DNA from: Paenibacillus typhae
GTDB lineage: Bacteria; Bacillota; Bacilli; Paenibacillales; Paenibacillaceae
DNA: 64,000 nt
Direction of reading: 5' to 3'
Assembly: GCF_900099765.1 (NCBI RefSeq)
Contig: NZ_FNDX01000009.1
Span: forward strand, 124,001-188,000
How positions within the stretch are numbered: position 1 is the stretch's first letter; each line of letters starts with the position of its first letter. The notes under the pieces are model-generated. The model searched no databases. It was not told the origin of the DNA and saw nothing but the letters and a program-made list of their open reading frames with translations. Below, piece after piece: positions 1-6,891 of the stretch. The position numbers were made by a program, and so were the translations under genes.

Positions 1-223
1 GGCAAAGCCGGATAACCGTGCAGACAATGTGGAACATTTACAGCAAAGTATTCAGCACACCATGCAAAACCTGAATGAAGCCGAAGACTATTTAAACGAG
101 TTTTCTTCTGAAATCAGCAGCAAAGAACGTGAACAAATCGAGGCAAAGAACGAACGACGCAAAGAAAGCATCAAAGGCTTCCGCGAGGAAGTTAAGGACG
201 AAGCCGCGCATTCCGAGGAGTAG
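1..223 (+). CDS. tlp: Tlp-type small acid-soluble spore protein, start just outside the window
   Basis: The frame is open to the left edge and begins AKPDNRADNVEHLQ, which matches the start of Tlp spore proteins. Base 1 is probably the last base of the ATG, so only two or three bases are missing. The product is about 73 residues, hydrophilic and rich in E, K, Q and N. It has the family pattern of D-N-V-E-x-L-Q near the N terminus and E-K-N-E-R-R-K-E-S-I in the second half. Tlp proteins accumulate in the developing forespore. A GTG at 29 would give a shorter protein that loses the conserved N terminus, so it is not preferred. A hairpin follows ten bases after the stop. The gene supports an endospore-forming host. 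Confidence 0.85.
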   Translation, partial: AKPDNRADNVEHLQQSIQHTMQNLNEAEDYLNEFSSEISSKEREQIEAKNERRKESIKGFREEVKDEAAHSEE

Positions 224-232
224 ACAGCTAGT

Positions 233-267
233 GGCGATGCCCCCCATTTTACCGGGGTGGCATCGCC
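233..267 (+). terminator. Hairpin after tlp
   Basis: GGCGATGCC at 233-241 pairs with GGCATCGCC at 259-267, extended inward by C and G runs, with a short AT loop. There is only a weak T tract after it. It lies between the tlp stop and the end of the convergent FAA-hydrolase gene, so it may serve both. The rest of 268-416 shows no gene. Confidence 0.6.
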
Positions 268-416
268 ATTTGTTCCTGAGGAAGACTTTCAGGCGGACGC
301 TAACGTCCCTCCAGCTCCAATATTCCCCTCCGGCACTTTCCTCCATGCAAAACAAAACTTCCCTTTACCGCAACCTCTGCTGAAGTGCAGAGATCAAGGT
401 TTAGCTTGGTAAATAA

Positions 417-1316
417 TTAATATGCCGTCATCATATTGGTCAAACTGCCAAGCTTTTCAATCTCAATCGTTACAACATCACCAGCCTGCAGATATACCTG
501 CTTCTCCGGCGGATACCCGAGAACTACACCCTCCGGTGTGCCAGTGAGAATGATGTCTCCCGGCTCCAGTGTCATATGCTGTGAGGCGTAGCTGATGATT
601 TCATCGCAGTGGAAGATCATATCCGACGTGTTGGATGATTGCCGTACCACACCGTTCACACTGCACGATATCCGGAGATTGTTCGGCTCCCGTACTTCAC
701 CTGCAGTGACCAGATAGGGCCCCACAGGGGCAAACTTGTCACAGGTTTTGCCGAGCAGCCACTGCTGGGTCTTAAACTGCAGATCGCGGGCAGACAAGTC
801 GTTCGCGCAGCAATAGCCGAAGACGTAATCAAGCGCATCTTCCTTGCTCACGTTGCTTGCTGTACGGCCGATGACAATTGCCAGCTCAGCCTCATAGTCT
901 ACTTGCTGTGATACCGCAGGTAAAGGAACATCCTCCAGATGCCCGGCCAATGCATTGTTAAATTTGCTGAACAGAATCGGGGTCTGCGGGATCGCTGATC
1001 CCGTCTCTTCCGCATGCTTGCGGTAGTTGAGGCCGACACAGAGGATTTTACCAGGATTAGTCACTGCCGGTCCAAAGATGAGTCCGGATTCATCAAGCAG
1101 CAAATGGCTGTTGTCCGGGTTACCGGTAACGAAACCGGCAAGGCTAAGCAGCTTATCGAGAACTGCAGCTCCGCCTGAAACAGCCTGGTGGATATTTAAG
1201 CCCGCCAATTCCGCCTGACTGCTCGCTGCCGCAGCACCGGCAACGTTCACAACCCCCGAATCCGTATGTATACCGAGCCGGTAACCGCCGTCTTGCACAT
1301 AATTGAGCAGCTTCAT
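417..1316 (-). CDS. Fumarylacetoacetate hydrolase (FAH) family protein
   Basis: A 299-residue soluble enzyme of the FAH superfamily. It has a short N-terminal domain and the FAH catalytic core from about residue 95, including GLNYRKHAEE, the metal-binding acidic stretch DYEAELAIVIG, and ANDLSARDLQ. The motifs KTCDKFAPVGPYLV and GTPEGVVLG are typical of the branch that acts on 2,4-diketo-3-deoxy sugar acids, ureidoglycolate or related acylpyruvates. The exact substrate cannot be read from sequence. The ATG at 1316 is chosen because GAGGAGA lies 6-7 bases upstream; an in-frame TTG at 1337 is longer but lies before that site. The upstream region carries a 45-bp element shared with the sugar-transport operon promoter at 13.1 kb, which suggests co-regulation and a role in catabolism of the imported substrate. 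Confidence 0.85.
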   Translation of the reverse strand: MKLLNYVQDGGYRLGIHTDSGVVNVAGAAAASSQAELAGLNIHQAVSGGAAVLDKLLSLAGFVTGNPDNSHLLLDESGLIFGPAVTNPGKILCVGLNYRKHAEETGSAIPQTPILFSKFNNALAGHLEDVPLPAVSQQVDYEAELAIVIGRTASNVSKEDALDYVFGYCCANDLSARDLQFKTQQWLLGKTCDKFAPVGPYLVTAGEVREPNNLRISCSVNGVVRQSSNTSDMIFHCDEIISYASQHMTLEPGDIILTGTPEGVVLGYPPEKQVYLQAGDVVTIEIEKLGSLTNMMTAY

Positions 1317-1426
1317 CGTAATCTCTCCTCTTTGCATAGTGAAATCTTACATAATCGTATTGCTTGATATTCCGATGATACCATGAACAAGAACTTATGC
1401 ATGCCATAATTAATCTAAGTCCGTCG

Positions 1427-1471
1427 CGTATCCTACACAGCTACGATCAGGGTGGATAAATCTACCCGCTT
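1427..1471 (-). promoter_or_regulatory. 45-bp element, copy 1 (putative YesN-type regulator site)
   Basis: This element and 13153-13197 align without gaps over 45 bases, with 37 identities. Invariant blocks include CGTATCC, CTACGATC, GGGTGGA, ATCTA and CCGCTT. Relative to the minus-strand gene downstream, both copies have the same orientation and end 85-110 bases before the start codon. It may also influence the divergent kinase gene at 1549. Binding by the response regulator is inference. Confidence 0.6.
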
Positions 1472-1548
1472 TGCCTCATGCATTGACAGTGGCGAAAAAG
1501 GGTCGTTAAACTGGTCTTACAGGTCAAAAATGCGGAGGATTGCCGGCT

Positions 1549-3303
1549 ATGAGGAAGCTGCTGCTTTTTATGCACAAAATCCGCTTTAAAATGTTCATCA
1601 TCATTCTCGCCTGCATGCTGACGGTTGCGCTGTCCATCAGCCTGATCGCCTACCGGTATATTACCGATCTGCTGACCGAAAAACAGATGAGCCAGATGGA
1701 ATCCTATTCGGACCGGCAGTCGGAACAGCTGGAGCGGATATTGTCGGATATAAAAGCCCCACTCGGCCAGCTGGCCGGAAAGCTGTCGGAAACCGACCAG
1801 TCGAGGGAAGGCGTTACCAATGTGCTCCGCATGTACCAATATTCCGTGTACCCTTTTTCCAGAGGCATGTATTTCATTGCTCCGGACTACTCGATCTATG
1901 AAACCGCACAAACCACTGTACTGCCGGAGCCACTTATGGATAAGCTGTTTGCTGCTGCCCGGACCTCCTGGACCTCACTGCAGACGGCCGGGCCTTACCA
2001 GTCGGAGAATAAAGGGCTTGTGCTGACGATTGCCGTAACCGTTTACAGAGGAATGGACATTCAGGGCATTCTCGCTGCCGACATCGACCTGCTGGCCCTG
2101 AACGAGCTGATTGCGGGCATGAATCCCTCTCCTACCACCTCCACCCTGCTGTTCAACCCGGAAATCCAGCCGATCCTCAGCTCAGTGAAAGTACGACAGG
2201 ACGAATACAGCGGTCTTTTTCCCCAGATCAAAAGCTATCTTCAGCAGGCAGCCGACGGCGTCTTCCCCTTGTATACAGCGGATGAAGAATTTGTGGCTCT
2301 GTTCGGCAGCCCTAACTCCCAGAATTGGCGGCTGGTCAGCTTTGTTGACAAGCAGGACATTCTCGCTCCGGTCACTCAGCTGCGGGCTTATGCTATCTAT
2401 CTGGTGCTCTTTTTTATCCTGCTGTCGCTGATAATCTCCTTCTTCCTTGCCCGTTACATCGACGGACCGATCTCCGGCCTGATTCTGCAGATGCGCCGTA
2501 TCCAAAAAGGCAATCTGGGGCTGCGGGTTCAGCTGAAGCGTAAGGATGAGTTCCGTACGCTGGCGGACTCCTTTAACGTCATGCTGGATCACATCGGCGA
2601 GCTGATCGACGATAAGCTGAGGATTGAAAAGATGAAAAAGCAATACGAATTCCGCGCGCTTCAGGCCCAGATTAACCCGCATTTTCTCTATAATACGCTC
2701 AATTCCATCAATGCCCTGGTGGACCTGAAGCGGACGGACGAAATCGCCAAGGTGCTGCATGCGCTCGTCAATCTGCTGAATTATTCGATGGGCAAAGGAG
2801 AAGCGCTGACCTCACTGGGCAATGAGCTGCAGGGACTGAAGCATTACGTGTATCTGCAACAGATCCGCTACCAGAACAAGTTTGATGTAACCTTTGAGGT
2901 GGACGAGGAAATCCTTGATTGCCAGATTTTGAAGCTGACCCTGCAGCCGATTGTGGAAAATGCCATTTTTCACGGAATTAAGGAAAAACGGCGCGGAGAC
3001 GGGCAGATCACAGTAGGCGGCAGTTTGTATAAATCCAAAATTGTACAGCTCTACGTTGAAGACAACGGCACCGGTATTGCACCCGGACGTCTTGCCGGAC
3101 TATTGGAGCCTTCTGATACTGATATTCATGCTGCTGAAGAGCTTCCCCGTTATTCATCAATGGGGCTTAGGAATGTTCATGAGCGGCTGCAGCTGCAGTT
3201 CGGAGAGGCTTACGGCCTGAAAATTGAAAGTACCGAAGGGCTGGGGACCAAAATCATCATTTCTTTCACGGCCTTGAGAGGAGGACAGGCAGATGGGCAT
3301 TAA
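1549..3303 (+). CDS. YesM-type sensor histidine kinase
   Basis: Membrane sensor kinase of 584 residues. Transmembrane segment 1 lies at about residues 14-36, followed by a large extracellular sensor region and transmembrane segment 2 at about 282-305. A HAMP linker comes next, then the His_kinase domain with QINPHFLYNTLNSIN, where the phosphorylated His is near residue 378. A C-terminal HATPase has the N box NAIFHG and G box DNGTGI. ATG 1549 is preferred because GGAGG sits ten bases upstream, while an in-frame TTG at 1540 almost touches it. The response regulator gene overlaps its end by 11 bases, so the two are translationally coupled. In Paenibacillus this family usually senses oligosaccharides and controls a neighbouring CUT1 transporter; here the transporter lies 7 kb away on the other strand. 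Confidence 0.9.
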   Translation: MRKLLLFMHKIRFKMFIIILACMLTVALSISLIAYRYITDLLTEKQMSQMESYSDRQSEQLERILSDIKAPLGQLAGKLSETDQSREGVTNVLRMYQYSVYPFSRGMYFIAPDYSIYETAQTTVLPEPLMDKLFAAARTSWTSLQTAGPYQSENKGLVLTIAVTVYRGMDIQGILAADIDLLALNELIAGMNPSPTTSTLLFNPEIQPILSSVKVRQDEYSGLFPQIKSYLQQAADGVFPLYTADEEFVALFGSPNSQNWRLVSFVDKQDILAPVTQLRAYAIYLVLFFILLSLIISFFLARYIDGPISGLILQMRRIQKGNLGLRVQLKRKDEFRTLADSFNVMLDHIGELIDDKLRIEKMKKQYEFRALQAQINPHFLYNTLNSINALVDLKRTDEIAKVLHALVNLLNYSMGKGEALTSLGNELQGLKHYVYLQQIRYQNKFDVTFEVDEEILDCQILKLTLQPIVENAIFHGIKEKRRGDGQITVGGSLYKSKIVQLYVEDNGTGIAPGRLAGLLEPSDTDIHAAEELPRYSSMGLRNVHERLQLQFGEAYGLKIESTEGLGTKIIISFTALRGGQADGH

Positions 3304-4987
3304 TCAGGTTGTACTGGACAAAATCCGCTGTATCGTTGTGGATGACGAGGCGCTGATCCGCGAGAGATTCCGCTATGCCTTTCCGCTGGAGGAGCATGGG
3401 TTTGAGATCGTAGGCGAAGCCGAGGATGGTGAAGAAGCGCTGGAGCTGTGCAGACAGCTCAGTCCTGACATTGTTATTACAGATGTCGTAATGCCCCGGA
3501 TGAACGGACTGGAGCTGACGGAGGAGCTGAAACGGCTGATGCCGCGGGTTAAAGTGATTATTTTATCGAGCTTTCAGGAATTTGAATTTGCCCGCAAGGC
3601 GGTTATGCTCGGGGCTTTAGGTTATTTGCTGAAGGTGACCTCGGGATATCAGGAGCTGATTGAGATTCTCGACCAGGCACGCAATGAAATTGAAGCCGAC
3701 CGGGAAAAGATGCTGCTGTCCATTGAGGAACGCAAGCATCTGCAGGACAGCCAGCCTCTGCTGCGCAAACAGCTTATCCTCGATATCCGCTCCGGCGCCG
3801 TGCAGTCCCTCTCCAAGCTAAACAGTACCTGTGATTTCGTGAACTGGCACCGGCCGGAGGCGGCTTTTGTAATGGGGATGGTCAGCATCGACCGTTATAG
3901 TGCGTTGTCCCGGACATTTCATCCCAAGGACCTCTCCCTGTTCAAGTACGTGATGATGCGGATCATTGAGGAGCTGGCCGACAGGAATCTGCTATGCAAT
4001 GTGTTTGACTGGGACCAGCAAAGCATCGGGCTGTGGATTCAGCTGCCTGAAGCTTGCGTAGATCAGACGGAGCATCTGCTGTTCTATGAAAATATTTTGC
4101 ATCATGCGAGAAAATATTTGCCGTTCACTGTTTCTGTGCGCATAAGCTCTGAATACCGCATGGATGCAGGTCCGCACGCCTGGCAGGCATCGTTCGGATC
4201 AGCCTTCACCGAGTTAGAGGAGTTGACAGCTGACTTGTTCTATCACGGGCACGGCGGGCTGCATGTTTACGGTGCCGGGGTAGCTTCAGGAGAGGAGCTT
4301 TCGCAGGGTAAAGAACAAGCTGCTGCAGCCCGTGCCTATAGCCCCGCTATGCCTGAACTTCCTGACCCTGCAGAACGGCTTGCCGGCTGGAGTGATCCGT
4401 CACAGCTTCAGCGTCTGGTGCATGACGAATACATACGTCCGGTTACCCGGATGCAGTTCCTGCCTGCTGAGCTGCTGCGCTGGATGGAGGAGCTGGCCAT
4501 GCGCTGGACTACGGCGGATGCTGATTCCCGCAGCCGTTTTTACTCTGAGCTCAGCGGCATCGAAACCATTTTTGACGCTGAAGAATTTTTGCTGCGCTTG
4601 TTCTTGTGGAAGCAGAGCGCAAGCCAGCTGTCCTTCGACCAGCCTGTGCAGCGCAGTGAAATCCAGAAGGCACTGGATTACGTCGCCAGGCATTACCGGG
4701 AGCCCGTCAGTGTAGCGGATATCAGCGATTATACAGCCATTAGCCCGAACTACTTCAGCCATTTGTTTAAAGCGCAGACCGGTATCAACTTCTCCGATTA
4801 CGTAACCCGCTACCGGATCGAGAAATCCAAACAGCTCCTGCGTGAAACGGATAAGCAGGTTGGTGAAATCGCCGAGCAGGTCGGCATACCCGATTACAAA
4901 TACTTCGCCCGGATCTTCCGCAGGCTGGTCGGCAAGACCCCCAGCCAATACCGGGAGGAGGAAGGCTTCCATAAGGGCAAAGTCTAG
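3293..4987 (+). CDS. YesN-type response regulator with AraC DNA-binding domain
   Basis: A 564-residue cytoplasmic regulator. The receiver domain spans about residues 11-125, with the acidic pair D17-D18 in IVVDDEA and the phospho-acceptor Asp64 in VITDVVMPRMNG. A long central linker with no recognised fold is followed by two AraC-type helix-turn-helix motifs at about residues 460-560, including SPNYFSHLFKAQTGINFSDY and IAEQVGIPDYKYFARIFRR. GAGGAGG lies seven bases before ATG 3293. It forms an operon with the kinase. Its probable targets are the promoters carrying the 45-bp element at 1427 and 13153. A strong hairpin directly follows the gene. Confidence 0.9.
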   Translation: MGINQVVLDKIRCIVVDDEALIRERFRYAFPLEEHGFEIVGEAEDGEEALELCRQLSPDIVITDVVMPRMNGLELTEELKRLMPRVKVIILSSFQEFEFARKAVMLGALGYLLKVTSGYQELIEILDQARNEIEADREKMLLSIEERKHLQDSQPLLRKQLILDIRSGAVQSLSKLNSTCDFVNWHRPEAAFVMGMVSIDRYSALSRTFHPKDLSLFKYVMMRIIEELADRNLLCNVFDWDQQSIGLWIQLPEACVDQTEHLLFYENILHHARKYLPFTVSVRISSEYRMDAGPHAWQASFGSAFTELEELTADLFYHGHGGLHVYGAGVASGEELSQGKEQAAAARAYSPAMPELPDPAERLAGWSDPSQLQRLVHDEYIRPVTRMQFLPAELLRWMEELAMRWTTADADSRSRFYSELSGIETIFDAEEFLLRLFLWKQSASQLSFDQPVQRSEIQKALDYVARHYREPVSVADISDYTAISPNYFSHLFKAQTGINFSDYVTRYRIEKSKQLLRETDKQVGEIAEQVGIPDYKYFARIFRRLVGKTPSQYREEEGFHKGKV

Positions 4988-4997
4988 TGGCGCATGT

Positions 4998-5040
4998 AAA
5001 CAGGAGTACTCCCGCTATGTGTTCGGGAGTACTCCTGTTT
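4998..5040. terminator. Bidirectional terminator between convergent operons
   Basis: AAACAGGAGTACTCCCG at 4998-5014 pairs perfectly with 5024-5040 around a nine-base loop. The paired A and T runs at the outer ends allow termination on either strand. It closes the yesMN-like operon on the plus strand and the five-gene ABC operon on the minus strand. Confidence 0.75.
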
Positions 5041-5056
5041 GATGTTGCTGGCTGTT

Positions 5057-5260
5057 TGACCGCGTACGCCAGATTTGGCTGAATCAAGGGCATTTTTGCC
5101 CTTCATTTGAGCGCGACAGTCACATTTGGCTGAATCAAGGGCATTTTTGCCCTTCATATGAGCGCGACAGTCACACTTGGCTGAATCAAGGGCATTTTTG
5201 CCTTTCATATGAGCGCGACAGTCACACTTGGCTGAATCAAGGGCATTTTTGCCTTTCATT
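5057..5260. repeat. Four tandem copies of a 51-bp repeat with an internal hairpin
   Basis: Copies start at 5057, 5108, 5159 and 5210. Copies 2-4 differ at only a few bases, and copy 1 is more diverged over its first 15 bases. Each contains AAGGGCATTTTTGCCCTT or the variant ending in CCTTT, a self-complementary hairpin. Because 51 is a multiple of three, the minus strand stays open and encodes a repeated 17-residue peptide. No ribosome binding site or family supports translation. Related arrays of 51-52 bp are at 21084 and 58053. Confidence 0.85.
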
Positions 5261-5286
5261 TAGTTGCTGCTCGCCCCTATATTCGA

Positions 5287-6840
5287 CTAGAGCGCATCAG
5301 CCGCAACAATCAGTTCGAAAACAGAGCCGGCCGCGAACAGCGTTCCGTCCTTCGGCTTGAAGGTCACAGATGTTACGGCTGCGGTACTCTTCCAGCGTCC
5401 GCCGTATAATGACAGTCTGCTGCCGCATGTGCCGGCGATCGACAGAATATGCTTGTGGCGGTCCGTCTCGGCATGCCGGATAACGGAAAGTGTTCCGAAG
5501 CCGTACTGCCCGGCCTCTGCACCTGCACCCGTAATGACACCGAGCTCATTATCTGTCAGCAGAGCCGTCTCATTTTCGCCCTGATTTGGAGTTTCTCCAT
5601 AAGCGGAAGCCCGGCGGATCGCATAACTGGCAGCCGAGCTATCACCATTCAGCTCAACCAGGAGTCTGTCTTCCTTTTCTGCGGAGTTGGTTCTCGCCAC
5701 AACGACCGCACGCAGGCCGACAGCTCCCGCAGGAACCTGAAGTGTGACCGAGGCTTCACCGGAAGCAGAGACAACGTGCCGGGCTGCCGGAGCCTCTGCT
5801 TTATAGGCGCTGATGATGGAACCCGGCAGATAATATTCCCCGCCCATTCCGGGGAAATAATGCAGCCGGGTTAATGCTGCTGTATTTCTTCTGCGGCCGT
5901 TCTCCTGACTTACCGGATAAAAGATATCCTCATATGCCGCATGCTGGCTCATCCACGGCTTATGAAAATCCGTGCTGCGGTATTCCGGATACATGACCAC
6001 CAGATTGCCGAAGGAATCCGCCGGAGCTGCTGCTGCTGTTGACCAGCCAACGCGTTTCTCGTTATAAAATTCGTCAATGACTTTAACATCCGCGATCCCT
6101 TCTCCCCCGAAACGATGTAGCGGATAGTTGGCGGCGGTGGTATCGTTGTTAAGCTCCTGATAGACCCGGTCACCTTGACGCGTAGACAGATTATGGCTGG
6201 ACCGCAGATACATCAGCAGGACCAGATGGTTGGCATCAGTCGGCAGAGTACCAAAGGTGAATTTCCGGGTCTGCGTATCCGGCAGCCGGTCTGCCGCCAG
6301 AAGCGTTTCATTGACTGCATACAGGGTGATAATTGAGCCCGCAGCCCACTGGTTAACCCCGCCGGGTACATTTTGCCATGGACGCAGAGTGATAGAGTCA
6401 ATTGCTTCCGTATTCTCCCAGGCTCCGGCATGACGCTGCAGTCTGGTCTCCAGAGAAGAGCCCATACTCTGCCACAGTTTCAGATTGTCTGTACGGAAGG
6501 CAAAAGGAAACAGCAGATACCCGCCCCCGTATCCTGCTGCTGATGGGGGAATATCCACGCCTTGCGCTACATTCGTATTCGTTGTACTGGTTGTGGTAAC
6601 CGCAGAACCTGTGGCCGCAAACTCTCTGCGGTTATAGTGAGCAGCAGTATCCCCATTCAGAATGACCTCGCAGAATCTGCGCTCGGTGTATGTCTGAGCA
6701 GCACTGACTTCGATAATGAGATGACGTGTACCGTCAGGCACCAGTGCTGCCAGAGAACTGAACGTTACATCTGGTAATGGTGTGCCCTCCACCTTGATTT
6801 CAGCTACACGCATTAATGGCAAAGAAGATAGAATACTCAT
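5287..6840 (-). CDS. Protein of unknown function with three internal repeats
   Basis: A 517-residue protein that I do not recognise. It contains three related segments of about 165-175 residues. Each has a similar core: ERRFCEVILNGDTAAHYNRREF near residue 53, DRVYQELNNDTTAANYPLHRF near 220, and DRLLVELNGDSSAASYAIRRA near 390. Each segment ends with a motif like AAGSIITLYAV, PGSIISAYKA or AAGSVFELIVA. The composition suggests beta-sandwich units, and NGD-x-x-x-x-Y motifs of this type resemble those of phage or virion-like structural proteins. There is no signal peptide or transmembrane segment. AAAGGAG precedes ATG 6840. It is the last gene of the ABC operon, 51 bases after the flavoprotein gene, so it probably acts with that system. 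Function is open. Confidence 0.8.
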   Translation of the reverse strand: MSILSSLPLMRVAEIKVEGTPLPDVTFSSLAALVPDGTRHLIIEVSAAQTYTERRFCEVILNGDTAAHYNRREFAATGSAVTTTSTTNTNVAQGVDIPPSAAGYGGGYLLFPFAFRTDNLKLWQSMGSSLETRLQRHAGAWENTEAIDSITLRPWQNVPGGVNQWAAGSIITLYAVNETLLAADRLPDTQTRKFTFGTLPTDANHLVLLMYLRSSHNLSTRQGDRVYQELNNDTTAANYPLHRFGGEGIADVKVIDEFYNEKRVGWSTAAAAPADSFGNLVVMYPEYRSTDFHKPWMSQHAAYEDIFYPVSQENGRRRNTAALTRLHYFPGMGGEYYLPGSIISAYKAEAPAARHVVSASGEASVTLQVPAGAVGLRAVVVARTNSAEKEDRLLVELNGDSSAASYAIRRASAYGETPNQGENETALLTDNELGVITGAGAEAGQYGFGTLSVIRHAETDRHKHILSIAGTCGSRLSLYGGRWKSTAAVTSVTFKPKDGTLFAAGSVFELIVAADAL

Positions 6841-6891
6841 GAATAATCGCTCCTTTATATTGGAATAGACATTCTATGAACATAAAGCCTG

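Noticed and set aside
4984..5259. Minus-strand open frame encoding five 17-residue repeats
   Set aside because: It is open only because the 51-bp repeat period is a multiple of three. It has no ribosome binding site and overlaps a terminator hairpin.
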